This document shows, in pieces, positions 12,901 to 23,161 of a stretch of 64,000 nt of DNA. The stretch covers positions 3,296,461-3,360,460 of the forward strand of contig CM058238.1 of the NCBI GenBank assembly GCA_030180135.1, read 5' to 3'. The position numbers were made by a program, and so were the translations under genes. The notes under the pieces were generated by a model. That model was not told the origin of the DNA, ran no database searches, and saw only the letters and a program-made list of their open reading frames with translations. Position 1 is the first letter of the stretch. Each line of letters starts with the position of its first letter. The DNA comes from Orychophragmus violaceus. Its lineage: Eukaryota > Streptophyta > Magnoliopsida > Brassicales > Brassicaceae.

Positions 12901-13370
12901 TGGTCTTGTTCGTTTGACAGTCGCTGGAGACAACGACAGGGACTCCAAACATGTTCGTTTAACAGTCGCTGGCGACAGCGACTCCGAAATAGCGATTAGC
13001 GACTCAAAACTCAGTCACTGATTTTAATAGCGATTTAAAGAAAAAAAACTCGGCCACAGTCGCTAGCGACTCTGAAACGAACAACACATCGACTGTTGCA
13101 ACGACTGTCGCTAGTCGCTAGCGATTGCGAAACGATCAGGGCCTTAAATCCGATTGTTATTAACTTGTGACATATTGATGAAATGTTTGTGTTTTTTTTT
13201 GCAGCGTAAGAGTATATCCGCTTGTGATCGCAGCTCACCCATCGGAGACTAACCAGTTTGCAGTAGGGCTTAGTAACGGCGATGTCCATGTGCTTGAACC
13301 ATCGGAAACTGAAGGAAAATGGGGAACCTCGCCTCCACTCGAGAATGGAGCACCACCAGCTGACAACTAA
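6997..13370 (+). CDS. TOPLESS-related transcriptional co-repressor (TPR4/TPR1-like)
   Basis: Twenty-five coding exons give a protein of roughly 1,100 residues. The N-terminus has the LisH motif (MASLNRELVFLILQFLDEEK), then the CTLH/CRA tetramerisation region that binds EAR motifs (NRYSMKIFFEIRKQKYLEAL). A proline-rich linker follows (around LRRPQTPGPMDYQTADSNH), then two seven-bladed WD40 propellers (for example VVTCGDDRIIKVWDAVTG, ALSKNDSYVMSASGGKISLF). Family proteins are nuclear and silence auxin, jasmonate and other targets by recruiting histone deacetylase complexes. Linker words such as VTNHLMGGVPK and DVKPRIADD favour TPR4/TPR1 over TPR2/TPR3. The reading frame is intact across all junctions I checked. 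Oddities: it ends with GAPPADN, without the Ser/Ala-rich tail ending in DQPQR that I recall for relatives, and the last intron holds a MITE. The start follows directly after a leader intron. Confidence 0.93.
12902..13143. mobile_element. MITE-like fold-back element in the last TPR intron
   Basis: The last intron (12865-13204) contains imperfect terminal inverted repeats: left GGTCTTGTTCGTTTGACAGT, right read in reverse complement GGCCCTGATCGTTTCGCAAT. The body is full of AGTCGCTAGCGACT-type palindromic words. The GGNC start followed by TGTTCGTTT resembles Tourist/PIF-Harbinger MITEs. Flanks contain TTAA-like bases, but a clean target duplication is not preserved. Splice sites of the host intron are unaffected. 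Confidence 0.6.
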
Positions 13371-13619
13371 CCTTAAAAGCCGTTTTATTATCGTATTTAT
13401 TTCGACGTATTTCATTATTGACTTGAAAGTTTTGTAGCCTTGCTTGGTATAGTATAGGCGTTTTTTCTTTGATTTACTCGGAAGATCAGTTCTTAAACCT
13501 TAGCTTTTTTCTTGGTAAGTGATCAATTTGGTATTATTGAATATAATACGAACCCAAGTAAATCCCTATTAGCATCACAACAAACTGACTTGTTCTGCCT
13601 TCTTCCTGAGGAAAGTACT

Positions 13620-14165
13620 GATGCGAACAATGCTCAACTAGTTGTTTCGTTTTTAGCTGTTGGTAAATTACCCGAATCTAAAGATCCAAACCGAAAAAGT
13701 GGTATCGAACCGAATTCAAAATTGACAAAATACATAATGAATTCTAGATTCCTATATTCAAAAAATCAAATCCAAACCAAACAAAAAAACTGAATGGTTT
13801 CCAAAATATTTGAAATACAATTGTATATTTAAAATATTAATTATATTAGATTTAAAAAAAATTCAAGTATTCAAAATTATAATTATAAAGCTGAAGTTAT
13901 CAATAATTTTAAAACTAATTTTTTGAAATATTCAACATAAATAAATATCCTACTCATATATCCAAAATTATAAATATAAATCTGAAGTTATCAATAATTT
14001 TAAAACTAAAATTATTGAAATATTCAACATAAATAAATATTTTAAAAATAATTAGTTATAATTATCAAAATTTAAGTAGATTTTATTTAAATTTATCTAA
14101 TTTTGCTATTTTATATATTTTGGGTATTTAAATCTGATATGAAGGAACCGAACTGTTTATGCCTA
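13620..14165. repeat. dispersed AT-rich repeat, ACCGAA-type family, copy 1
   Basis: Begins with ACCGAA/ATCCAAACC words and passes through CCAAAATATTTGAAATACAA and AAAATATTAATTAT. It then repeats a roughly 100-bp unit (TGAAGTTATCAATAATTTTA at about 13892 and again at about 13982). The same run of words recurs at 35960-36430 and 57080-57520, so this is a dispersed family. No coding potential and no clear termini. Confidence 0.55.
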
Positions 14166-14960
14166 CTTGTATCAACAATTTTTTTTTAAAGTTTAGAGCT
14201 ATGGTCGCTCTCTCTCTTTCTTGTATCTAATTTTGCTATTTTATATATTCTCTCTCTCCCTTTTCTCCGATCTTCATCTTTCAGAAAGGGGACGCCGGGA
14301 TTTTGGTCGCGACTCTTGTTGGTTTCTTTCTTCATTTTGTTTGGGTGTTTATAGTTTGGTTTTCGATCGGAATAAATTCAAGGTGGTTTTTATGAATGAC
14401 TGTTTCTTTCTGACTTATCGGATTTCACTGGTCAATTCGGTTTTTCTCGCTTTAGCGATCTTGATCTAACTTCATCTCCTCTCTTTTGCCGTCCATCTAT
14501 GTTCTTCCTACTCTCTGTTGCGATCTTCTTTTCATCGGGAAATAATATCGTCGTCGCGCCACCGCTTAAGAGGACAAGCGTATGGTGGATTTCGTTAGGC
14601 CTTTGTGTTTATACGGCGGCGGCGTCTTCTTGACCTTGGTGGTTTTCGGCAGTGTTGTAGTGACTGATTTTCCTTTCTTCGTAGGTGATTTTGATGGTGG
14701 TTCTGGGAAATTTGATCGGCGAATAGTCCATGGCTGATGCAGTGAAGTGGTCCGACAAGGTTTGGCTTCGTTCTCCTCCACAATTGTCCACAGTCTCCCG
14801 GCGGTTCTTTGGCCCAGAGACGCGTGTCTGTGCATGCCTGGCGATCTTATCCTCGGTAGATCGGCTTGTCTATGTTTCTATGTATTTTCCATGTATTTGT
14901 TTTGACCTATTTGGTTTATATATTCCACACAAAAAAAAATGATAAAAAATCTAAAAAGGG
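14166..14960. other. unassigned GC-richer stretch, possible retroelement remnant
   Basis: Starts with a CT-repeat tract (14203-14270) and changes to GC-richer, transcript-like sequence (14480-14880) with short open frames on both strands but no recognisable domain. It ends in an A-rich tract near 14930. The composition and A-rich end suggest a retroposed piece or the leader of a lost gene, but there is no positive identification. Confidence 0.3.
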
Positions 14961-15139
14961 CCCATCATGTTCAGGCCCACATTGGAGTCGCAGAGAAGAT
15001 CTCTTTAATGGTATTTAAGTTGTTGTTTTTGCACCAAGCTGAAAAATCACGGACATCTTCGTTGTCGTTCTTAAAACCTTGAAATTTGGTGAAGAATCAG
15101 AAACTCGAGGTGTAGCGAATTTTGGAGACGAGAATCACG

Positions 15140-16364
15140 ATGAGAGAAGCGCCTGCTCAGATTCCGACGAGTTTCGGCCACGAGCTCAGGGCTTGTCTTC
15201 GATGCCGCCTCGTTAAGACCTACGATCAGGTCTGGGTAAGTGGCTCTTTCTCATGCGATATTTTTCGTTCTAATCTGGTTTCGCCAACAGTTTAGGGATT
15301 CTGGGTGTGAGAATTGTCCTTTCTTCAAAATAGAAGAAGATCCTGAGCGTGTCGTCGATGTTACAACCCCTAATTTCAACGGGTATGACCTAATTTCGAA
15401 TCCCTAATTTGAATTCTCTGGCCACTATTCGTAAAGTCTCTGTAGGGTTACATGTTAAATTTGGAATCTGGGTGGGGCTCTGCTTAGGGTGAAGAACTGT
15501 AGTCATTCATTGTTACGAATAAATCTTTGCAAATTGTAAAGTCACTGTGGAAGTGATTCAAAGTTTGCGGCTTTAAGAATGCGTTTTTGACTTCTTTCAA
15601 AAACAAGTTAACAGTGAGAGAGTTATGGGTAGTGTTGATTTGTCTCTGTCTCCGTCTGTTTAAACCTCCATTATGATTGTTTTGCAGTACAATCTCTATG
15701 ATGGATCCACGCAGAAGTTGGGCGGCAAGATGGTTAAGAATTGGTATGATTGAGCTATTTTTCTTTTCTTGATAATCCTTAAGCTGAGTTTGCTTCTTAA
15801 GAAATTACTGCTATGTTCTTCGCATTACACCTCATATATGTCTGTGGGTTTAGGGTTTAGAAATTTATGTAGAGTATGTTAATCTCGTTCCTATTGCCAC
15901 GCTACTCCAGTTTAATTATCATTTTGTTTGGCAATATATACCCGCAATTTCAACCACGGATATACGATGAAACTCATTGTGTAAAACTGCGCTTTAGATA
16001 AATTAGATTTCATATTAAATGCTGTTCTAGTTTTCTACGTGCTTATGGATTGATGTTTTATTCTCGGAGTTGTGTGAGCTTTCTTTGAGACGGAAATAAT
16101 TTTAACACTTGCAATGCTTTGTTTCCAGGGAAGTTTGCACCTGGATGCTACGCTCTTGCTGTCTCAGAGGCACTCCCAGAGGAAATGCAGGTAAAGATAT
16201 TTTACTTCTATTATAATAAGCCAATCCTTAGCTCTGGTTTGCAAATAAGGGCATGGTTTCATATTGATTCTTCTCCTTTTTTTCACTTGTATGTGGTGGT
16301 AATCCGTTGGCAGTTCCTATGTCAAGAAGAGCGAGTGCAGTACGTTCCGCCCAAACGCATTTGA
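15140..16364 (+). CDS. SPT4: transcription elongation factor SPT4
   Basis: Five exons (15140-about 15230, 15291-15382, 15688-15743, 16129-16190, 16314-16364) encode about 116 residues, the usual SPT4 length. The protein starts MREAPAQIPTSFGHELRA and carries the four-cysteine zinc finger (LRACLRCRLV and DSGCENCPFF). The NGN-binding body follows (ISMMDPRRSWAARWLRIG) and the conserved end is VQYVPPKRI. SPT4 pairs with SPT5 on RNA polymerase II in the nucleus to promote processive elongation. The promoter holds GGGCCCA and AGGCCCA boxes at about 14958-14980, often seen in housekeeping genes. Its neighbour downstream is a pyruvate kinase remnant, as in the Arabidopsis SPT4-pyruvate kinase pair. 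Confidence 0.95.
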
Positions 16365-16629
16365 AGCCCTTTTGCATCATGTGTCTTCATGTCGACATCT
16401 TCTGCAAGTTATCAGCTTCAAGACGCCTGAGTTTTCATCATGGAGGGCTTATTAATGGAAGTAGTTTAGTTGCTACTTTGATTTCTGATTTCTACTAATC
16501 TTAAGATTTTGATTCTGTTTTGGCCAACAAAAAAAAGAACACCTTTTGCTTCAGCAGAATAAATCCATTTTCACAAAATAACGAAAGTTCATTATTGTTA
16601 ACTCGCGGGGTCTCTAAGTCTAATCATCT

Positions 16630-16803
16630 GACCAAACATTTGTGGCTTCAGCACGGGTTGGTCTTGGTGATTTGATCATTGACTCCAACATCTGAGTGGC
16701 TGTGACCACTGGTTTACCCGCAAGGTTACACTTGTAGATCATCAACTTTTGAGCCAAGAAAATCTTCTCTATTGGAATCTCCATCCCAAGATCACCACGA
16801 GCT
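16630..16803 (-). pseudogene. cytosolic pyruvate kinase fragment, inverted piece
   Basis: Read on the minus strand from about 16801 downward this gives ARGDLGMEIPIEKIFLAQ, then NLAGKPVVTATQMLESMI and PRPTRAEATNV. This is the catalytic-barrel block of pyruvate kinase containing the ARGDLG and TATQMLESM signatures. After TNV it runs into unrelated residues and a stop. It lies head to head against the plus-strand C-terminal piece that starts at 16802, so this block has been inverted relative to the rest of the gene. Confidence 0.88.
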
Positions 16804-17319
16804 TATCCAGAAATAGCTGTGAAAGTTATGGCTAAGATCTGCATTGAAGCCGAAAGCTCACTTGATTATAACACCATCTTCAAGGAGAGGATCCGAGCAA
16901 CTCCACTTCCAATGAGCCCACTAGAGAGTCTTGCATCATCCGCTGTACGGACTGCCAACAAAGCGCAAGCGAAACTCATCATCCTGTTGACTCGTGTAGG
17001 CTCAACCGCTAAGCTTGTAGCTAAATACAGGCCTGCTGTTCCGATTTTGTCAGTGGTTGTCCCAGTAATGACAACCGATTCCTTTGACTGGACTTGTAGT
17101 GACGAGTCACCTGCAAGGCACAGTCTTATATACAGAGGTTTAATCCCTATGTTGGCTGAAGGATCCGCAAAGGCAACAGATAGCGAGTCCACAGAAGTTA
17201 TCATTGAAGCCGCTTTGAAGTCAGCTACACAGAGAGGACTGTGCAACCATGGTGATGCAGTCGTGGCTCTGCACCGTATTGGAGTTGCCTCGGTTATTAA
17301 GATCTGTGTGGTGAAGTAA
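16801..17319 (+). pseudogene. cytosolic pyruvate kinase C-terminal fragment
   Basis: An uninterrupted frame begins AYPEIAVKVMAKICIEAE (the helix after the SGETAAG motif) and ends at GVASVIKICVVK with a stop. It includes the regulatory C-domain (ANKAQAKLIILLTRVGSTAK, LIYRGLIPMLAEG). Pyruvate kinase converts phosphoenolpyruvate and ADP to pyruvate and ATP in the cytosol. Here the N-terminal half is absent and the preceding block is inverted. From family knowledge about 20 residues around the SGETAAG motif are missing at the junction. The open frame is therefore a remnant. It lies where the intact gene lies in Arabidopsis, between SPT4 and the EF-hand gene, so it is a decayed resident rather than a retrocopy. 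Confidence 0.9.
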
Positions 17320-17741
17320 CATTCCAGACTTGTTTCACAATCTCAAATGTTGTCTGCCTGTTTGATGTATAACATTGTTTCTCTTCATAAGCTTTACTTA
17401 TAAAAGATTAAAGCTTTAAAGATGGCAGCAAGTAGAACATACAATAATCAAGAAAGCCATGTATAATGAACGCATAAAGATTGAACAAAAACCAAAGAGA
17501 ACTATGTTTCTTTCAGATGTTTAGAATCATAAATACTATTCTAACTTCTAAATCACCAGTTGATCAGCCGTGGGAGAGACTCGTACTGGACTCTGTACTA
17601 CAAGAAAAGCAAAGAAAGTCAAGAACAAAGGTATTATAAAGAAGATTATTAAACATGGAGCTTGATGTAACTAAGATCACCTGTTTTGAAAGGGATGTTA
17701 TGACAGAACAGGGCTGTGGCAGATGCTTACTCATCATGAAA

Positions 17742-19484
17742 CTAACGAAACTCATCATGGAAGCCATAGTCATCATCAGTGTCATCTTCATTATCGAAAA
17801 TGGCACTGTAGAAAACGTATGGATGCTCAATCATCTCTGCCAAAGTCAGACGTCCATCTTTGTCTGAATCCGCCTGGAAGATCAGAGAAAGAGAGAACAA
17901 TATAACATGGACTAATTCAGCAGCTAACTAGGCCATTTGTTCTGAAAGTAAAGTACCTGTGATATAATATAATCAGCTTGTTGCTTAGCGTAATAATGCT
18001 CGGTAGGATGGATTTTACTGATAATGGGAAGCAACTCAACGTCCGATAAGAACCTGCAAAAGAATGGGAGGAAGCTATGTTAAGGGATGCATGGTAAATG
18101 GTAATCATGATGTGTACTCTTGAATTACTTACCCGTCATCATCTTTGTCAAGCTTAGCAAACAACTGCTTTGCAGGGCCTTCAGGCAAGTCATGATAAGG
18201 ATGCGTAGAATTGTGATTGTCTTCTTCGTAGTTCCTTACAGTGTCAAAGAGGCCGTGGAAAAACTCTTCAAACCCAATCTTACCATCTTTATCTGAATCT
18301 CTTTCTCTGTAAAAGGGAAAGAAAAAGATGAGAAGAAAGCTAAAGAATGGTTCTTTAAAAGCCATTAACATATGGCTACAGTACAGTACCTTACTTCCTC
18401 CTTACACAACCATAGAAGCAACTTAGGATTCTTGGTATCAGCAGGATGAAGAAAGCTATGAGGAAAAATGAAACAACACGAACATTAATGAGAAGATATA
18501 TTTGTTTGAAAGGTTGCTTCTAATCTAAACGAGACGAAAACGCTTACTCATTAAACTCTGTTAAATTCAGCAGACCATCACCATTTGCATCTGATGCATT
18601 AAAATGCTCCTCCTTCCACCAACCCATTTCATAGCCAAATGAATCATTACCTGATAAATTTCCAAAAGAAGGATGATATCAAGTCATATATACATGATCA
18701 TAGCAAGCAGTACACATTCTAGTAAGTGAGAAGACACAAGAAACTGCGACTCACCTGAGTTGCGGACCCAAGAAGGAGGTTCATACTCAGAGAATGAAAT
18801 AAAACCATCCTTGTTTCTATCATGAACATCCATGTCTCTTTGAGTCCTGTGCATGACCTCCTTCGCAGAAGACTGCATGTTCCATTCAGTCAACTCACTC
18901 TCAGTCACATACCCATCGGTAGGAGAAACATCAAGCTTTGGAAACAAAGATATCAGCCTGCAAAGTACCAATCAAACTCCAGCCTTAAAACTAGTAAATG
19001 CTAGTCTAATTCCTCTAGTTAAAAGCCTGAGAAGATCCCAAAAATTAAAGCATGCATCTTTAAAACTAAGTATCACCAACCTATCTGTGACATTGAATTT
19101 CTCTTCATCATTCAAGTAATCCTCAGCATCCATGAATTCCTCCCACTCAGGTTGCGACTCATGACCAGGTGCATGATCATGACCACCATCAGTTGATGCT
19201 TTCTGAGAATGAGAACCTAGCTCCGGGTGAGAATGCTCAATATACTGCCTTTCCCACTCCTTATCCTCGCGACGCCGCTGCATGTCAGCGACGAGAGGAT
19301 CGAAAGGAATTGGATCGTGGCGAGTGGGTTTGAAATTGAAAGAAGAGCGGAGTTTGAGACGATGATGTTGGTTGTGACCACCGTGGTGGTGATCGTGGCC
19401 ACTCTTCTTCTTCGGAGAATAAGAGATGAGGAAGAGAACCAAGATCCCCACTGTGATGTATAGTATCACCGAAGCTTTACCCAT
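17742..19484 (-). CDS. six EF-hand calcium-binding protein, calumenin-like, membrane-anchored
   Basis: Seven exons (19484-19081, 18957-18755, 18650-18548, 18455-18390, 18306-18133, 18053-17957, 17873-17742) sum to 1,179 nt, giving 392 residues. An N-terminal signal-anchor (residues about 5-22, ILYITVGILVLFLIS) is followed by a His-rich stretch (HDHHHGGHNQHH). Six EF-hand loops follow in order: DVSPTDGYV, DRNKDGFIS, DANGDGLLN, DSDKDGKIG, DKDDDGFLS and DSDKDGRLT. The architecture matches CREC/reticulocalbin-like calcium buffers of the secretory pathway and the Arabidopsis At5g08580 type. The C-terminus (FHDEFR) resembles but is not a canonical HDEL signal. The inner Met at 19484 was chosen because the upstream extension is leader-like. 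Location in the endomembrane system is inferred. Confidence 0.92.
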
Positions 19485-19639
19485 GTTTGAAACCCTAGCA
19501 AGTTGAGATTTTGACAGTGGAAGATGATACAAGATCTGTTGAAAGATAGAGTCTTGTTAATAAAGATACGAACTTGGATTTATGATTTATCTTTAAAAGA
19601 TTCGACTTTAGATCTGTTAAGACCTTTTAGTCAAAATGG

Positions 19640-20180
19640 TTTTTTAGTAGGGGTGGGCATTTTATTCGAAACCCCGATTCGAATCCAAACTCGATCCGAA
19701 AAATCCGATCTCGATCCGAATTGATTCTGAAAAAAATATCTGGATGGAGTTTAAGTTAAGGTATTTTGGGTATGGATTAATATCTGAATCTGAACCGAAC
19801 TCGAATGGATACTCGAAGAAATAATCCAATGTTTTATCTAATTTCGGTTAATTCTGATACTTTCAAGTATTTTTGTAGTTTTTAGTTTTATATTTTGGAT
19901 AATATATATATTTTGAGTACATTTGAATAATTTTAGATAATTTGAGTAAATTTTTTTATGGAATTTTCGGATAATTTAAATATTTTCGAGTTTATTTTTT
20001 CGAGTTAAAAAAAAAGTATAATAATTTTGGATATTGAATCCAGTAAGTCTTAAACCGAACCCGATCCGATATATAAAATATCGGAACGAGTTTTCTAGCC
20101 ATAAATCCGAAATCCGAAAACCAAAAATCCGAAAAATCCAATTTGAACCCGAACGGGTAGTTTTTATTTTTAGCATTTTA
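19640..20180. repeat. dispersed repeat rich in ATCCGAA/CGAACC, possible hAT-like remnant
   Basis: Starts TAGGGGTGGGCATTTTATTC, which resembles hAT-type termini. It continues with CTCGATCCGAA words and ends with GAACCCGAACGGGTAG. The middle is AT-rich. No matching inverted terminus was found at the right end and there is no coding region. Confidence 0.4.
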
Positions 20181-20326
20181 GGAATAAAATGTATATAATA
20201 TATAAAATGTATATAGCATTTTAGGAGTATTATTTAACTTAATTAAATATCATTACCGCAGCTAATCTGTCTGAGATTAGCGTTGCCTTCAACTTTGAGC
20301 TAATCATTGAAGCTCGAGCTCACCGT

Positions 20327-20334
20327 CCACGTGG
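20327..20334. promoter_or_regulatory. palindromic G-box/ABRE in the SnRK2 promoter
   Basis: CCACGTGG stands about 200 bases before the SnRK2 start codon and is followed by a CCAAT box three bases later. bZIP factors of the ABF/AREB class and PIF/bHLH factors bind this core. A stress or ABA link is plausible for a SnRK2 gene but is inference. Confidence 0.5.
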
Positions 20335-20537
20335 TCCAATCCATTACCATCTCCTTCGTTTAAGCCTCCATCGATGCGCACACACACATGTGGATCTCAC
20401 CATTTCTTATCGATTCATTTTGCTTCAGATCCTCATTCGAAAGCGTGTCGCTTTTATCAGAATCTATCCCGTGATCGTGTTCATGTATATATATAAGTAG
20501 ATAGATACATAAATACTACTCGATCATTGATTTGAAA

Positions 20538-20612
20538 ATGGACAAGTATGACGTTGTCAAGGATCTGGGAACGGGAAACTTCGGTGTGGCTCGCCTTCTA
20601 AGGCACAAGGAT

Positions 20613-20644
<32 letters not shown>

Positions 20645-22644
20645 GAGAGGCCGCAAGGTCAGAACTTTCCTCTCTGTTTGTTTCCTCAGAAAAAACTTCG
20701 GTGGGTTTAGGATTTAAGGGTTTTGCTTTTACCTCAGTGGCTCTTTTGAGTGGGATTTGCAGGAAAGTATGAGAAATTTGGGGTTTTGACAATAACTGAT
20801 CAATATGATGGTGATGACGATTTGGTTTTTGATTGTTTTGTATGTTTGATCATGGACTGTAGATAGATGAGAACGTGGCTAGAGAGATTATCAACCACAG
20901 ATCACTTAAGCATCCTAATATCATCCGGTTCAAGGAGGCAAGTGTAAACTTTTTGGTTCTTATAGGTACCTCAGAGCTGTCTTGGGATCTTATTTTGATT
21001 CGGTTGCAGGTGATTCTGACCCCTACTCATCTTGCTATTGTGATGGAGTATGCTTCTGGAGGAGAGCTCTTTGATCGAATCTGCACTGCCGGTAGATTCA
21101 GTGAAGCTGAGGTCATTTTCTCTTTTCAAAGTCTTAGACATCTATCTGTTCTTTAACATTTTATTTGATCTTTTTAATCTGTGTTTATAAGCTCCTTTTT
21201 TGTTCTTGATCTTTTCAGGCTAGGTACTTCTTTCAACAGCTGATTTGTGGCGTCGACTACTGCCACTCCTTGGTATGTGTGGGTACCTATCAATGTTTTT
21301 GAATGACTTAGATTCTTTGTATTAGATTTGTAAGTGAGTGCTTCAGTATTTGATTAAAAGGAATTGATGTTTAGATGTTTTAACCTGGTTTTCAATGCCT
21401 TGATCATTGGCCACACAACCGGGTTTCGATTCTGTGATACATATTTATCTTATAGTGAATCATTTTGATCTCAGTTGCCACTGTCCTGACTTCTCCTCTC
21501 TTTTTCTTCTGTGCAGCAAATATGCCACAGAGATCTGAAGCTTGAGAACACACTGCTTGATGGAAGCCCTGCTCCGCTTTTGAAAATCTGTGATTTTGGT
21601 TACTCTAAGGTGTGCACTCATTCATTTCCCTTTTCTTCTTTGCTCTGTGCTCTCAATCCTAAATCCATTAAAGATTAATAGACTATCATTATCTACTCAC
21701 TCGTCTCTTAGTCTTATAATTTTGTCCTGTTTTCTTTTTGTGTAGTCATCTATACTACATTCTAGGCCTAAATCGACTGTTGGAACTCCAGCATACATAG
21801 CACCTGAAGTTCTTTCCCGTAGAGAATATGATGGCAAGGTACACTACTCATGTCTTGTCATAGATATCAATTTGTCATTAACACATGATTGGTTCTCAAA
21901 GTAAGCAGATAATCATATGGCTGGCTTTTTGTACTCATATGGCTGCGTTTTTGTAGCACGCGGATGTGTGGTCATGTGGTGTAACCCTTTATGTGATGCT
22001 GGTTGGAGCTTACCCATTTGAGGACCCTAATGATCCAAAGAATTTCAGGAAAACAATCCAAGTAACTCCATCCATATTCAACTATAACTAACTCTTCTTA
22101 TTGCTCCAGTGTCTCAATAATGTAACAATTCAAATGGTTTCTTCAGCGTATAATGGCTATACAATACAAGATTCCGGACTACGTTCACATATCTCAGGAA
22201 TGCAAACACCTTCTCTCTCGCATATTCGTCACTAACCCCGCTAAGGTAAAGCTATATCTTATAGGAAGATGTTGTTGCGGTTCTGAGTTTCACTGATATC
22301 TTTGACAGAGAATCACGCTTAAGGAGATCAAGAATCATCCGTGGTACTTGAAGAATTTGCCAAAGGAGCTGCTAGAGTCAGCTCAAGCGGTGTATTACAA
22401 GAGAGACAACACGAGCTTTTCTCTTCAAAGTGTAGAGGACATAATGAAGATAGTTGGAGAAGCTAGGAATCCAGCTTCTTCTTCTAGTGTTAGCAAAAGC
22501 TTGGGATCAGGGGCTGAGGAAGAAGATGAAGAGGAAGAGGATGTTGAAGCTGAAGTGGACGAAGAAGAAGAAGAAGACGAAGAAGATGAATACGAGAAGC
22601 ATGTCAAAGAGGCACATTCTTGTCAAGAGCCTCACAAAGCTTAA
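20538..22644 (+). CDS. SnRK2.1: SnRK2 protein kinase (SnRK2.1-type, osmotic stress)
   Basis: Nine exons (20538-20657, 20863-20937, 21010-21111, 21219-21272, 21517-21609, 21746-21838, 21957-22061, 22147-22245, 22309-22644) sum to 358 residues. Kinase landmarks: glycine loop LGTGNFGVARL, lysine in VAMKYIERG, catalytic loop ICHRDLKLEN, DFG in ICDFGYSK, and activation segment STVGTPAYIAPE. The C-terminal SnRK2 box (SFSLQSVEDIMKIVGEA) is followed by a strongly acidic Glu/Asp tail. Subclass-1 SnRK2s are ABA-independent, osmotic-stress-activated Ser/Thr kinases of cytosol and nucleus. The acidic Glu tail and the chromosomal context favour SnRK2.1. Intron 2 starts with GC (GAG/GCAAGT) instead of GT. 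Confidence 0.94.
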
Positions 22645-23161
22645 AAGAAAACCGTTGCTCTTTCAAAGCCAATGGGTGTAAACTATCTCGTACAGGTTAT
22701 TTCACTTCTCGAGTTGATGTCTGAAAACATTCTCGTTTCGTCAACTGTCTCTAGTGGTTGTCAATAAATGAACATTGATACTCAGAAATGCTGTCATGTC
22801 TCTGTTGTTATGAAACATAAGGGGTCATTATTGTGATGATATTAAAAATGATGTCTTTGTTTGCAAATAGCAATTTCTTCTTGAAGATAACATCATACAA
22901 AACATCTTCCCGTTTTCTGACATAACTATGAGTGAAAACTACTTGCCGTTTTCAAACTTAGGGATCTAACTGCATGCTGCTTGTTATCCAGTTTCTAAAA
23001 CGTCGTGCCATTTCGCTCTTTCATTTCTTGTCCCCTAGTTTAAAACCCTATCGTGATTCCTACAAAACCGCTAAAACCTCTCGACATTTTCGACTCTGCC
23101 TCTTATCTTCAAACTCTCTCCGGCCACCGACGACGGGAACTTAGTATTTACAGGTCAAGAC
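22645..23161. other. SnRK2 3' region and helicase upstream region
   Basis: About 500 bases hold the 3' UTR of the SnRK2 gene (AATAAA-like signal at 22764) and the short promoter and leader of the next gene. AAACCCTA-like boxes at about 23042-23050 resemble telo-boxes found upstream of translation and ribosome-related genes. No further gene is seen. Confidence 0.5.

Noticed and set aside
14566..14835. ORF of 89 codons on the minus strand (Pro/Lys/Thr-rich)
   Set aside because: Several overlapping frames are open on both strands because the sequence is GC-rich. No start context, no domain and no splice structure.
17098..17319. Pyruvate kinase C-terminal frame as a functional short gene
   Set aside because: It lacks the N-terminal barrel and active site, and the adjoining catalytic block is inverted, so no active enzyme can be made.
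18129..18371. Intron read-through starts (such as MLMAFKEPF) as separate EF-hand proteins
   Set aside because: These are exon 5 of the EF-hand gene with intron sequence added at the front. Splice acceptors explain the true exon start.
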